This document shows, one piece after another, positions 18,391-26,666 of a DNA stretch of 52,398 bases. The position numbers and the translations under genes are program-made. Every line of letters begins with the position of its first letter. Position 1 is the first letter of the stretch. The notes under the pieces were generated by a model. It was not told where the DNA came from. It did no database searches and saw only the letters and a list, made by a program, of their open reading frames with translations. The stretch lies in assembly GCF_009735685.1 (NCBI RefSeq), contig NZ_WHPN01000300.1, positions 1 through 52,398 of the forward strand, written 5' to 3'. Origin of the DNA: Streptomyces lycii. Lineage in GTDB: Bacteria; Actinomycetota; Actinomycetes; Streptomycetales; Streptomycetaceae.

Positions 18391-18809
18391 CACGACTCAC
18401 CTGCCTCGCGCCGGACGATCCGGCACTTCATCGGAAGCTTGTGGGCGGCGCGGGTCAGCGCCTCCTTCGCAACCTTTTCGTTCGGGAAGGACAGCTCGAA
18501 CATCACCCGGCCGGGCTTGACGTTCGCGACCCACCACTCCGGAGAACCCTTACCGGAACCCATGCGGGTCTCGGCCGGCTTCTTCGTCAGCGGGCGGTCC
18601 GGGTAGATGTTGATCCAGACCTTGCCGCCACGCTTGATGTGACGGGTCATGGCGATACGGGCCGACTCGATCTGACGGTTCGTCACATAGGCCGGGGTCA
18701 CCGCCTGGATGCCGTACTCGCCGAACGCAAGCTCCGTGCCACCCTTGGCCATGCCTGTGCGCTTCGGGTGGTGCTGCTTGCGGTGCTTGACCCTACGGGG
18801 GATCAGCAT
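18390..18809 (-). CDS. rplP: 50S ribosomal protein L16
   Basis: L16 organises the A-site tRNA region of the 50S subunit. ATG 18809 gives [20 protein letters not shown], 139 residues, with AAGGAG upstream; the longer open frame is inside rpsC. The signatures [20 protein letters not shown] and [20 protein letters not shown] are intact. Five bases separate it from rpsC. Confidence 0.98.
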   Translation of the reverse strand: MLIPRRVKHRKQHHPKRTGMAKGGTELAFGEYGIQAVTPAYVTNRQIESARIAMTRHIKRGGKVWINIYPDRPLTKKPAETRMGSGKGSPEWWVANVKPGRVMFELSFPNEKVAKEALTRAAHKLPMKCRIVRREAGES

Positions 18810-18814
18810 GACGG

Positions 18815-19651
18815 TCAGCTCTCCTTTCCGGCAGCGCTGGGCTCGGCCGCCGCGGCGGCGGGCACCTCGGCCTTGGGGGCCTCGGCAGCCGGAGCCGACT
18901 GCTGCGGCTTGCGGCCGCGGCCACCGCGCTCGCCACCACGGCCACCACGGGCCGGGCGGTCGCTGCCACCGCGGGACGGGCGGTTGCCCGCACGGGCGGC
19001 GGCGTTCTCGGCGCGGACCTCGGCGATGTTCTTGACGTCGCCCTTGTAGATCCAGACCTTCACACCGATGCGGCCGAAGGTCGTCTTGGCCTCGAAGAAG
19101 CCGTAGTCGACGTTCGCACGGAGCGTGTGCAGGGGCACACGGCCCTCGCGGTAGAACTCCGAACGGGACATCTCGGCACCGCCGAGACGGCCACCACACT
19201 GGATCTTGATGCCCTTGGCGCCGGCCTTCATCGTCGACTGCATGCTCTTGCGCATGGCGCGACGGAAGGAGACGCGGGAGGACAGCTGCTCGGCGACGGC
19301 CTGCGCGACCAGCTGGGCATCCGTCTCGGGGTTCTTGACCTCGAGGATGTTCAGCTGGACCTGCTTGCCGGTGAGCTTCTCCAGCTCGCCGCGGATGCGG
19401 TCGGCCTCCGCGCCGCGACGGCCGATGACGATGCCCGGCCGGGCGGTGTGGATGTCGACGCGGACACGCTCGCGGGTGCGCTCGATCTCCACCTTGGAGA
19501 TGCCGGCACGCTCCATGCCCTTCGTCATCATCCGGCGGATGGCGACGTCTTCCTTGACGTAGTCCTTGTACAGCTTGTCGGCGTACCAGCGGGACTTGAA
19601 GTCCGTGGTGATGCCGAGCCGGAACCCGTGCGGGTTAACCTTCTGGCCCAT
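18815..19651 (-). CDS. rpsC: 30S ribosomal protein S3
   Basis: S3 forms part of the mRNA entry channel. The 278-residue product starts at ATG 19651 ([20 protein letters not shown]), overlapping the rplV stop as TAATG. A KH domain ([20 protein letters not shown]) and the S3 C-terminal domain end near residue 213. Beyond that is a long tail: Arg/Gly repeats ([19 protein letters not shown]) and then an Ala/Pro/Glu-rich end. The tail makes the protein longer than the E. coli version, a known actinobacterial trait. Confidence 0.97.
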   Translation of the reverse strand: MGQKVNPHGFRLGITTDFKSRWYADKLYKDYVKEDVAIRRMMTKGMERAGISKVEIERTRERVRVDIHTARPGIVIGRRGAEADRIRGELEKLTGKQVQLNILEVKNPETDAQLVAQAVAEQLSSRVSFRRAMRKSMQSTMKAGAKGIKIQCGGRLGGAEMSRSEFYREGRVPLHTLRANVDYGFFEAKTTFGRIGVKVWIYKGDVKNIAEVRAENAAARAGNRPSRGGSDRPARGGRGGERGGRGRKPQQSAPAAEAPKAEVPAAAAAEPSAAGKES

Positions 19652-19998
19652 TACCGGGTCCCTTCCTTGCTGCTGACGACCACGGTGATGTGGCTGGTCC
19701 GCTTGCGGATCCGGTAGGCCCGGCCCTGGGCCCGCGGACGGAACCGCTTCAGGGTCGGACCCTCGTCGACGTACGCCTCGGAGATGAAGAGGCTGCCGGC
19801 GTCGGTGTGGTCGTAGTTGTGCGCGGCGTTGGCAATGGCGCTGTCCAGCACCTTGCCCACCGGCACGCTCGCGGCCTGCGGGGCGAAACGCAGGACCGCC
19901 TGAGCCTCCGTGGCATCCATGCCACGGATGAGGTCCACCACGCGGCGGGCCTTCATGGGCGTGACGCGGATGTACCGCGCCTGGGCCCTGGCTTCCAT
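19651..19998 (-). CDS. rplV: 50S ribosomal protein L22
   Basis: L22 lines the exit tunnel, and its loop contributes to macrolide response. I choose ATG 19998 ([20 protein letters not shown], 115 residues), with GAAGGG upstream. ATG 20022 ([14 protein letters not shown]) is an alternative with a weaker site. The tunnel loop [20 protein letters not shown] appears intact. Confidence 0.95.
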   Translation of the reverse strand: MEARAQARYIRVTPMKARRVVDLIRGMDATEAQAVLRFAPQAASVPVGKVLDSAIANAAHNYDHTDAGSLFISEAYVDEGPTLKRFRPRAQGRAYRIRKRTSHITVVVSSKEGTR

Positions 19999-20041
19999 GG
20001 TTGTCCCTTCGGTGTCAGTCATAGTCTTCGCACTCCGCCCG

Positions 20042-20323
20042 TCAACGACGCTTCGACTTGCGGTCGTCCTTGACGTGGCCGCGGAACGTACGGGTCGGCG
20101 CAAACTCGCCGAGCTTGTGGCCGACCATCGACTCGGTGACGAACACCGGGACGTGCTTACGGCCGTCGTGCACCGCGATCGTGTGGCCGAGCATGGCCGG
20201 AACGATCATGGAGCGCCGGGACCAGGTCTTGATGACGTTCTTGGTACCTGCGTCGTTCTGTGTGTCCACCTTCTTGATCAGGTGGTCGTCGACGAAGGGC
20301 CCCTTCTTGAGACTGCGCGGCAT
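20042..20323 (-). CDS. rpsS: 30S ribosomal protein S19
   Basis: S19 is in the 30S head and pairs with S13. The 93-residue product starts at ATG 20323 ([20 protein letters not shown]). Conserved segments are [20 protein letters not shown] and [20 protein letters not shown]. It lies 12 bases after rplB. Confidence 0.98.
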   Translation of the reverse strand: MPRSLKKGPFVDDHLIKKVDTQNDAGTKNVIKTWSRRSMIVPAMLGHTIAVHDGRKHVPVFVTESMVGHKLGEFAPTRTFRGHVKDDRKSKRR

Positions 20324-20335
20324 CTGAACCCGCTC

Positions 20336-21172
20336 CTAGCGCTTCTTGTTCGTCTTGCGGCGGCGGACGATGTACTTGTTGCTGGCCTTCTTCGGCGAGC
20401 GCGTACGGCCCTCCTTCTGACCCCACGGCGAGACCGGGTGGCGACCACCGGAGGTCTTGCCCTCACCACCACCGTGCGGGTGGTCGACGGGGTTCATCAC
20501 GACACCGCGGACGGTCGGGCGGACGCCCTTCCAACGCATGCGGCCGGCCTTGCCCCAGTTGATGTTCGACTGCTCGGCGTTGCCGACCTCGCCCACAGTG
20601 GCGCGGCAGCGGACGTCGACCAGCCGGATCTCGCCGGACGGCATGCGCAGGTGGGCCATCGAGCCCTCCTTCGCCAGCAGCTGCACGGAGGCACCCGCGG
20701 AGCGGGCGAACTTCGCGCCGCCGCCGGGCCGCAGCTCGATGGCGTGCAGCGTCGTACCGACCGGGATGTTGCGCAGCGACAGGTTGTTGCCCGGCTTGAT
20801 GTCCGCGCCCGGACCGTTCTCGATCCGGTCGCCCTGCTGCATGCCGCGCGGGGCGAGGATGTAGCGCTTCTCGCCGTCCGCGTAGTGCAGCAGCGCGATG
20901 CGCGCGGTGCGGTTGGGGTCGTACTCGATGTGCGCGACCTTGGCCGGCACGCCGTCCTTGTCGTGACGACGGAAGTCGATCACGCGGTAGGCGCGCTTGT
21001 GGCCACCACCCTGGTGGCGAACGGTCACACGACCGGCGTTGTTACGGCCGCCCTTGCTGTGCAGCGGGCGGACCAGCGACTTCTCCGGCGTGGACCGCGT
21101 GACCTCGACGAAGTCGGCGACGCTGGAGCCACGACGGCCCGGGGTCGTCGGCTTGTACTTGCGGATACCCAT
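20336..21172 (-). CDS. rplB: 50S ribosomal protein L2
   Basis: L2 is required for subunit joining and supports the peptidyl-transferase centre. The 278-residue product starts at ATG 21172 ([20 protein letters not shown]). The peptidyl-transferase-related motif [20 protein letters not shown], with the key His, is present. The C-terminus is basic ([15 protein letters not shown]). It lies 49 bases after rplW. Confidence 0.98.
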   Translation of the reverse strand: MGIRKYKPTTPGRRGSSVADFVEVTRSTPEKSLVRPLHSKGGRNNAGRVTVRHQGGGHKRAYRVIDFRRHDKDGVPAKVAHIEYDPNRTARIALLHYADGEKRYILAPRGMQQGDRIENGPGADIKPGNNLSLRNIPVGTTLHAIELRPGGGAKFARSAGASVQLLAKEGSMAHLRMPSGEIRLVDVRCRATVGEVGNAEQSNINWGKAGRMRWKGVRPTVRGVVMNPVDHPHGGGEGKTSGGRHPVSPWGQKEGRTRSPKKASNKYIVRRRKTNKKR

Positions 21173-21221
21173 TGTCTCTCAGTCCTCGGAATGTTCCGAA
21201 ATCTGGACGCTCCGACCTCCG

Positions 21222-21560
21222 TCAGGAGGTCGGGCCGCCGAAGATGTCGATACGGTCGCCCTCGGCAAGGGTCACGATGGCGCGCTTGGTGTCCTTGCGC
21301 TTGCCGTAACCGGTGCGGGTCCGCTTGCGCTTGCCCTGCCGGTTGATCGTGTTGACCCCGGTGACCTTGACCGAGAAGACCGCCTCGACGGCCTGCTTGA
21401 TCTGGGTCTTGTTCGCGCGCGGGTCGACGATGAACGTGTACTTGTTCTCGTCCAGCAGCGCGTAGCTCTTCTCCGAGACCACCGGCTTCACCAGGACGTC
21501 ACGGTGGTCCGTGAACGTCTTGCTGGTGACGGCGGCCGCGGTGGCAGTTGCCTCGCTCAT
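21222..21560 (-). CDS. rplW: 50S ribosomal protein L23
   Basis: L23 surrounds the exit tunnel and docks trigger factor and SRP. The 112-residue product starts at ATG 21560, overlapping the rplD stop (TGATG). After an Ala/Thr-rich leader comes [20 protein letters not shown], then [20 protein letters not shown]. Length fits actinobacterial L23. Confidence 0.97.
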   Translation of the reverse strand: MSEATATAAAVTSKTFTDHRDVLVKPVVSEKSYALLDENKYTFIVDPRANKTQIKQAVEAVFSVKVTGVNTINRQGKRKRTRTGYGKRKDTKRAIVTLAEGDRIDIFGGPTS

Positions 21561-22234
21561 CAGGCGTTGCTCCCTTCGAGCTCAGCCTCGGAGGCGACAG
21601 CCTTGCCGGCCGCGGCGGGACCCGCCACGAAACGCTCGAAGGCAGCCTGCGTGAAGACCACGTCGTCGGAGACGAGCACGTCGTACGTGTTCAGCTGGCC
21701 CGGCTCCAGGAGGTGTACCTGGGGCAGGTTGCGGGCGGAGAGCCACGCGGCCTCGTCGGCCCGCTCGGCGACCAGGAGCACGTTCTTGCGCTCGCTGACC
21801 TTGCCCAGCAGGGTCTTCGCGGCCTTGGTGGAGACCTCGCCCTCGACCACGCCGGAGACGACGTGGATACGGCCGTGACGCGCCCGGTCCGAGAGGGCAC
21901 CGCGGAGCGCGGCGGCCTTCATCTTCTTGGGCGTCCGCTGCGAGTAGTCGCGCGGCACGGGACCGTGCACGACGCCACCACCGGCGAACTGCGGCGCGCG
22001 GGTCGAACCCTGACGGGCTCGGCCGGTGCCCTTCTGGCGGTACGGCTTCTTGCCGCCGCCGCGGACCTCGCCACGGGTCTTGGTCTTGTGCGTGCCCTGG
22101 CGGGCAGCGGCCAGCTGGGCGACGACGACCTGGTGGATCAGCGGAATGCTGACCTGCGCGTCGAAGATCTCCGAGGGGAGTTCGACGGTCCCGGCCTTGT
22201 CGCCTGCCGGCGAAAGGATGTCAATGGTGCTCAT
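21560..22234 (-). CDS. rplD: 50S ribosomal protein L4
   Basis: L4 reaches into the exit tunnel and in E. coli represses the S10 operon. The 224-residue product starts at ATG 22234 ([20 protein letters not shown]). The tunnel loop [20 protein letters not shown], with conserved basic residues, is intact. The C-terminus LEGSNA is short and Ala-rich before it. It overlaps rplW by one base. Confidence 0.98.
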   Translation of the reverse strand: MSTIDILSPAGDKAGTVELPSEIFDAQVSIPLIHQVVVAQLAAARQGTHKTKTRGEVRGGGKKPYRQKGTGRARQGSTRAPQFAGGGVVHGPVPRDYSQRTPKKMKAAALRGALSDRARHGRIHVVSGVVEGEVSTKAAKTLLGKVSERKNVLLVAERADEAAWLSARNLPQVHLLEPGQLNTYDVLVSDDVVFTQAAFERFVAGPAAAGKAVASEAELEGSNA

Positions 22235-22239
22235 TTACC

Positions 22240-22884
22240 TCAAGCCCCCTTGGCCGCGGTACGGACCAGGACGAGGCCGCCGTTCGGACCGGGAACCGCG
22301 CCCTTGATGAGCAGCAGTCCCTTCTCCGCGTCAACGGCGTGGACGGTCAGGTTCTGGGTGGTGACCCGCTCGTTGCCCATGCGGCCGGCCATGCGCAGGC
22401 CCTTGAACACGCGGCCCGGGGTGGCGCAGCCACCGATGGAGCCCGGCGAGCGGTGCTTGCGCTGCGTGCCGTGGCCGGCGCCGAGGCCGGCGAAGCCGTG
22501 GCGCTTCATGACACCGGCGGTGCCCTTGCCCTTGCTCTTGCCGGTCACGTCGACCTTGATGCCGGAGTCGAACACCTCGGCGGTGACCTCCTGGCCGAGC
22601 GTGTACTCACCGGCGTCGGCGGTACGCAGCTCCACCAGGTGGCGGCGCGGGGTGACGTCGGCCTTGGCGAAGTGGCCCTTGAGGGGCTTGTTCACCTTGC
22701 GCGGGTCGATTTCGCCGAAGGCGATCTGGACGGCGTTGTAGCCGTCGGCGTCGTCGGTGCGGACCTGGGTCACGACGCAGGGACCGGCCTTGACGACGGT
22801 GACCGGGACGACACGGTTGTTCTCGTCCCACACCTGCGTCATGCCGAGCTTCTCGCCCAGGACGCCCTTGATCTGCTTAGCCAT
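22240..22884 (-). CDS. rplC: 50S ribosomal protein L3
   Basis: L3 approaches the peptidyl-transferase centre and is needed early in 50S assembly. ATG 22884 gives [20 protein letters not shown], 214 residues; the open frame upstream is a shadow of rpsJ. The signature [20 protein letters not shown] is present. It is the second gene of the S10 group. Confidence 0.98.
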   Translation of the reverse strand: MAKQIKGVLGEKLGMTQVWDENNRVVPVTVVKAGPCVVTQVRTDDADGYNAVQIAFGEIDPRKVNKPLKGHFAKADVTPRRHLVELRTADAGEYTLGQEVTAEVFDSGIKVDVTGKSKGKGTAGVMKRHGFAGLGAGHGTQRKHRSPGSIGGCATPGRVFKGLRMAGRMGNERVTTQNLTVHAVDAEKGLLLIKGAVPGPNGGLVLVRTAAKGA

Positions 22885-22897
22885 CTCGCGCGTCACC

Positions 22898-23206
22898 TCA
22901 GAGCTTGATCTCGATGTCGACGCCGGCCGGGAGGTCGAGACGCATGAGCGAGTCGACGGTCTTCGGCGTGGGGTCGAGGATGTCGATGAGGCGCTTGTGC
23001 GTGCGCATCTCGAAGTGCTCGCGCGAGTCCTTGTACTTGTGCGGCGACTTGATGACGCAGTACACGTTCTTCTCTGTGGGCAGCGGCACCGGGCCCGCGA
23101 CCGACGCACCAGTGCGCGTCACCGTCTCGACGATCTTCTTCGCCGAAGTGTCGATGACCTCGTGGTCGTAGGCCTTGAGCCGGATGCGGATCTTCTGTCC
23201 CGCCAT
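22898..23206 (-). CDS. rpsJ: 30S ribosomal protein S10
   Basis: S10 is in the 30S head and also serves as NusE in antitermination complexes. ATG 23206 gives [20 protein letters not shown], 102 residues. The motif [20 protein letters not shown] is diagnostic. It is the first gene of the S10 group, with a leader of several hundred bases that shares a 25-nt element with the rpsL leader. Confidence 0.98.
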   Translation of the reverse strand: MAGQKIRIRLKAYDHEVIDTSAKKIVETVTRTGASVAGPVPLPTEKNVYCVIKSPHKYKDSREHFEMRTHKRLIDILDPTPKTVDSLMRLDLPAGVDIEIKL

Positions 23207-23267
23207 GGCTACTTCGTAGTCCTGTCTCTCGTAACGCTCTGGGACCCGGCGGGTCCTGCACCCTCCT

Positions 23268-23292
23268 CCGGCCCACGCGGTCGGGCGTGTCG
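23268..23292 (-). promoter_or_regulatory. Conserved leader element, rpsJ copy
   Basis: This 25-base stretch matches 39659-39683 upstream of rpsL at 23 of 25 positions, in the same orientation. It ends 61 bases before the rpsJ start codon. The minus-strand core reads CCCGACCGCGTGGG. Its function is unknown. Confidence 0.6.
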
Positions 23293-23522
23293 CACTCCCG
23301 CCACTATGGATTTCCTTGCGGATTTCCCAGCTCAGGGGGTGCGGTACAGGACCGCGGTCCGGGGGAGAACACCCACCGGGCGCCTGGCTGGTACCCCGCT
23401 GACGCTTCCCAGAAGATTCCCGTACTTCCACCCCTGATGAGGGATGACGAATACCTGGGACTCGCTTCCGGTCCTCCCGGCGGGAGGCGCGCAGCATCGG
23501 CACTCAACCGAGCAACCTGGAC

Positions 23523-23553
23523 AGTGTGCCACAGACGGCACTCCGGTCGCCAA
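23523..23553 (-). promoter_or_regulatory. Weak candidate rpsJ promoter
   Basis: On the minus strand GTGGCACACTG carries a -10-like CACACT (23523-23528). TTGGCG (23548-23553) lies 19 bases upstream. The context resembles the rpoB promoter -10 (GTGGCTACACTG). Spacing is long, so this is tentative. Confidence 0.3.
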
Positions 23554-23693
23554 CCGGGAGCTGAGGAGGATACCCCGCTGATCACGCGCCCAATCCCCCG
23601 GCGGTCCAACGGCGCGGCGCCGACGCTCCGTCGGCGGCTCCCCGGGCGGACGACGGCCGCGCACGGAGATCACTCGACTACACCATACAGAAG

Positions 23694-23702
23694 TTGTCCA
23701 CA
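23694..23702 (+). promoter_or_regulatory. Perfect DnaA-box-like 9-mer
   Basis: TTGTCCACA is the preferred Streptomyces DnaA box. It is a single copy, upstream of rpsJ and of the divergent membrane-protein gene. It may be a DnaA target or may be chance. Confidence 0.35.
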
Positions 23703-23797
23703 GCCGATCGGGTGACAAGCCTCTCCTTGTCCGCCTTCCGTGACACCATGGCGCCCTCGACTCAGGGTGACGCGGCAACGACAGAGGGGTGATGGGT

Positions 23798-24841
23798 GTG
23801 CAGGGGGCTTGGCAGATGCCCGGCTGGGACGGCGGGAACGCCAACGCCGCGTATCTCGACAAGACACTGCGGCACGAGCCGGTGGAGCTGGCGCTCGGCG
23901 AGGGGGTCAGCGGCCGGGCCGTGTTCTTCCTCTGGCTGCGTGCCGCAGCGGTCGCCTCGGTCGTCTGGTGGGGCGCGATGATCTTCGCGCTGCTCTCCTA
24001 CGCGGCCTCGGAGGACGACAGCGACCCCTACGGCTCCTCCGGCTTCGGCCAGTCCTCCTCCGGTTCGGACTTCGCCGACGTCTTCGCCGGCGGCTGGGCG
24101 GTCTTCGGTTTCCTCGCCTCGGCGGCCGTGTTCTGGCTCATCCTGCTGGCCACCCGGTGCACGGAGCCGATCGCGGAGTGGCGGGTGCTGCTCACCGACC
24201 GCATGGACAGCGCCCCAGCGGTCTACAGCCAGATCGCCGGCACCCTCGCCGGCCGGAAGAGCCCGCTGCGCGTCGACACCCACCGCATCCGGATGAACGA
24301 CGTCGGCACGGTCAGCAGCCGGCTCCGGCTCACCGAGGGCCCCTACGCGGTGTATGTCTCCGTCTTCCCGTACGGCACCAGCCTCTATCTGGGCTGGACC
24401 ATGTGGCGGTCCCGGCGCGGCGCCAAGCTCATCGGCCAGTACATCGCCGACCTCTTCCGCGGCATGGCCGGGCAGCACAGCGCCGAGCTGGAGGTCATGC
24501 GGTCCGAGCGGCCCCGGGCCATGCGCGAAGCCGTGCACCTCGCCTGCCGCGAGGGCCTGTTCGTCGCGGTGGAGAACCGCGCCGTGCCCGACGACTACGG
24601 CTTCCCGCAGGGCCTGCCGCCCATCGTCGACGCCTCGGAGCTGTCCGGCTCGCAGGGCCCGGCGGAGCACCCCGCCGCCGCGCCGTCCTACGACACCGCC
24701 GCCTGGCAGGTGCCGCCGCAGCCCCCGCACCTGCCGCCGCAGCAGACGGGGCCCGGCGTCCATCCCCCGCAGCAGACGGGGCCCGGGGCCTTCCCGCCGC
24801 CGTCGCCGGACCACCGGCCGCCCGGCCATGACGGGCGCTGA
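23798..24841 (+). CDS. Two-helix membrane protein upstream of EACC1-caspase genes
   Basis: I choose GTG 23798 (347 residues), eight bases after AGAGGGG; ATG 23792 and GTG 23789 are too close to that site. There are two hydrophobic segments (about 44-70 and 98-118) with a short Ser/Gly/Asp-rich loop between them. A cytoplasmic body follows (WRVLLTDRMDSAPAVYSQIA and on). The Pro-rich tail holds two copies of PPQQTGPG. I do not recognise the family. It overlaps the next gene by 14 bases and heads a tightly packed plus-strand run ending in a caspase-like protease. A membrane anchor or sensor for that module is plausible. Confidence 0.75.
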   Translation: MQGAWQMPGWDGGNANAAYLDKTLRHEPVELALGEGVSGRAVFFLWLRAAAVASVVWWGAMIFALLSYAASEDDSDPYGSSGFGQSSSGSDFADVFAGGWAVFGFLASAAVFWLILLATRCTEPIAEWRVLLTDRMDSAPAVYSQIAGTLAGRKSPLRVDTHRIRMNDVGTVSSRLRLTEGPYAVYVSVFPYGTSLYLGWTMWRSRRGAKLIGQYIADLFRGMAGQHSAELEVMRSERPRAMREAVHLACREGLFVAVENRAVPDDYGFPQGLPPIVDASELSGSQGPAEHPAAAPSYDTAAWQVPPQPPHLPPQQTGPGVHPPQQTGPGAFPPPSPDHRPPGHDGR

Positions 24842-26180
24842 GCCCGGCGGCGCGGTGCTGACCGAGCAGGGCCCGGCGGGGAGCAGTGCCCGGGTCGGAC
24901 TGCGCCTGGAGCCGGACCCGCTCGCGCACCGCAGCGGGGCGCACGGCGGCGTGCCCGAGGACCAGCGCCGTACGGAGACCGCCGCGCGCGAGGGGGCGTG
25001 GATCGCCGAGCAGTGGGCGCCCGGCCACCGCGTCGAAGTGCGCTGCACCCTGCACGAGCCCGGACCGCACGCCCTGCTGACGTGCACGCTGCTCGGCTCG
25101 GTCGTGCGACGGGACCCGGACACGGCGCGGGCCGACGCCCGGTCGCTGCTGTCCCGGCTGGGTGACACCCCCCGGCACGTCCGGGCGGAGCCGCTGACCG
25201 ATCCGGAGGCGATCCGCCGGGAGCTGCGGCCGTTCGAGCCGCGCCGGCTGCCCGACGGCGGCCCCGGAGTGGTGGAGGTGCGCAAGGCGCTGCACTGGTC
25301 GCCGTGGATGCGCACGGACGCCCGCTTCCCGCTCGGCTTCGCGGTCGCCCCGCTGCGCGACGCGCCCGGGGCGTCCTCCGCTCCGGGTGCGGCGCTCGCG
25401 GCCGGAGCGGCCTTCGCCTCCGGAGCGGCCTTCGCACCGGGGGTTCCGGCCGGGCCGGGGGGCGGGGCGGTGTCCTGGGAGCCCGTCTGGGACGAGCTGC
25501 GGCGGCTGCCGGGCCCCGCGCTGCTGTCCGTCTGCCTCGAACCGTTCGCGGTGACCGAGGGATTCCGGGCGCGCATGGCGCTGCTCGCCCAGGAGTACAC
25601 GCGGCTGGCGGCCCCGGGCACCCCGAGTCCCGTGTACCAGGTCCCGCTGCACCCCGACCCGTTCGCGGCGCGCACCGCTCCGCTGCACCACGACGCGCTG
25701 CGCCGCTATCAGGACCGGGCGTACCGGCTGCGGATCACCCTGGCCGCGCGGGACGCGGTGCCGGTCCGGGCGGCGGAGCTGCTGGCCGCCGCGCTGGGCG
25801 GGGTCGTGCGGCGCCCGCCGCCGTACGAGGCGGACGCGGCCTGGCGCGCCGTCACCGCCGTGGAGCGCCCGTTCCTGCCGGAGACCCACGGGCAGGGCGC
25901 GTCGCCGCAGGGCCTCGGCCAGATGGGGGTGCTGCTGTCCGACCTCGTGGACCGGGCGGAGGCCACCGCCGCCTTCCGGTTCCCGTACGAGGTGCCGGGG
26001 CGCCCGGCGCTCTTCCGCACCGCGGGCCGGACGGACGCACACGCCGGTCCGGTGCCGGGGCCGCGCCCGGGGACCGGCGCGGGCTCCCCCGGCGACCCCT
26101 CGCTCGACGAGTTCTCGGCCCCGGGGTTCCCGCCGCCCGGGCCCCCGCCCACCGGAATGCCCACCGGAGAAGGAGTGTGA
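24828..26180 (+). CDS. Unrecognised 450-residue protein in EACC1-caspase run
   Basis: It starts at ATG 24828 inside the upstream gene (14-base overlap) and reads MTGAEPGGAVLTEQGPAGSS. The body has REGAWIAEQWAPGHRVEVRC, a possible beta-rich region, and VVEVRKALHWSPWMRTDARF. A low-complexity Ala/Gly/Pro stretch (about 184-214) is followed by a second globular part (YQVPLHPDPFAARTAPLHHD onward). The end is Pro/Gly-rich. There is no signal peptide, membrane segment or known catalytic motif. Gene packing indicates it works with its neighbours. The function is unknown. Confidence 0.7.
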   Translation: MTGAEPGGAVLTEQGPAGSSARVGLRLEPDPLAHRSGAHGGVPEDQRRTETAAREGAWIAEQWAPGHRVEVRCTLHEPGPHALLTCTLLGSVVRRDPDTARADARSLLSRLGDTPRHVRAEPLTDPEAIRRELRPFEPRRLPDGGPGVVEVRKALHWSPWMRTDARFPLGFAVAPLRDAPGASSAPGAALAAGAAFASGAAFAPGVPAGPGGGAVSWEPVWDELRRLPGPALLSVCLEPFAVTEGFRARMALLAQEYTRLAAPGTPSPVYQVPLHPDPFAARTAPLHHDALRRYQDRAYRLRITLAARDAVPVRAAELLAAALGGVVRRPPPYEADAAWRAVTAVERPFLPETHGQGASPQGLGQMGVLLSDLVDRAEATAAFRFPYEVPGRPALFRTAGRTDAHAGPVPGPRPGTGAGSPGDPSLDEFSAPGFPPPGPPPTGMPTGEGV

Positions 26181-26186
26181 TCGCGC

Positions 26187-26666
26187 GTGCCGGCGCTGTA
26201 CGTGGAGTTCGACGGCCCGCCCGCCGAGGCGTCCGACCTGGTCCGGGACCTCACCGGCTGGCTCGGTGAGGACGAGGAGCTGGAGGTCGTCGCCCGGGCC
26301 CGCACCGTTCCCCCGCTGCCGGGCGAGCAGGGCGGGCTGGCCGACGCCGCGGAGCTGCTGACGGCCGCGGGCGCCGTGATCGGACCGCTCGCGGGCGCGT
26401 ACGTGATGTGGCTGGCCGAGCGGACGAAGAGCCGCCGGATCAGCTTCCGGCTCACCCGCCCGGACGGCGCCCGGCTGGAGCTCTCCGCTGCCAGCCCGGA
26501 CGAGGCCCGGGCCCTCCAGCCGGACCTGGAACGGTTCGTGAACGGCCTGCCCGCACCCGGCACCCCCGGGGATGGCGGTCCTGCGGCAGGCGGTCCTGCG
26601 GCAGGCGGTCCTGCGGAGGGTGGTCCTACGGCCGGAAGCGCGGCCCCCGGGGTGACCGGGGCTTGA
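26187..26666 (+). CDS. EACC1-like effector-associated small protein
   Basis: The 159-residue product starts at GTG 26187 with GAAGGAG upstream. The pattern is a short strand (ALYVEFDGP), then LVRDLTGWLGEDEELEVVAR, then VPPLPGEQGGLADAAELLT. A hydrophobic segment GAVIGPLAGAYVMWLAERTK is followed by a beta hairpin ISFRLTRPDGARLELSA. This is the layout of the effector-associated constant component EACC1 described in actinobacterial conflict systems, typically next to caspase, trypsin or TIR effectors. The C-terminus is a GGPAA repeat encoded by four 15-bp units. Its stop overlaps the TTG of the caspase gene. Confidence 0.7.
   Translation: MPALYVEFDGPPAEASDLVRDLTGWLGEDEELEVVARARTVPPLPGEQGGLADAAELLTAAGAVIGPLAGAYVMWLAERTKSRRISFRLTRPDGARLELSAASPDEARALQPDLERFVNGLPAPGTPGDGGPAAGGPAAGGPAEGGPTAGSAAPGVTGA
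26574..26633 (+). repeat. Four-copy 15-bp in-frame repeat in the EACC1-like gene
   Basis: Units at 26574, 26589, 26604 and 26619 follow GGCGGTCCTGCGGCA with increasing divergence. They encode a GGPAA-type tail. The unit length is a multiple of three, so copy changes would keep the frame. Confidence 0.8.

Larger units (their letters stand above)
23207..23797. other. rpsJ leader and divergent intergenic region
   Basis: 591 bases separate rpsJ (minus) from the plus-strand membrane-protein gene. Reading away from rpsJ, there is a GGACCC/GGGTCC hairpin (23242-23256), the element shared with rpsL (23268-23292), a candidate promoter near 23523-23553, and a perfect Streptomyces-type DnaA box (23694-23702). 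The plus-strand gene promoter is not clear. Confidence 0.5.
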
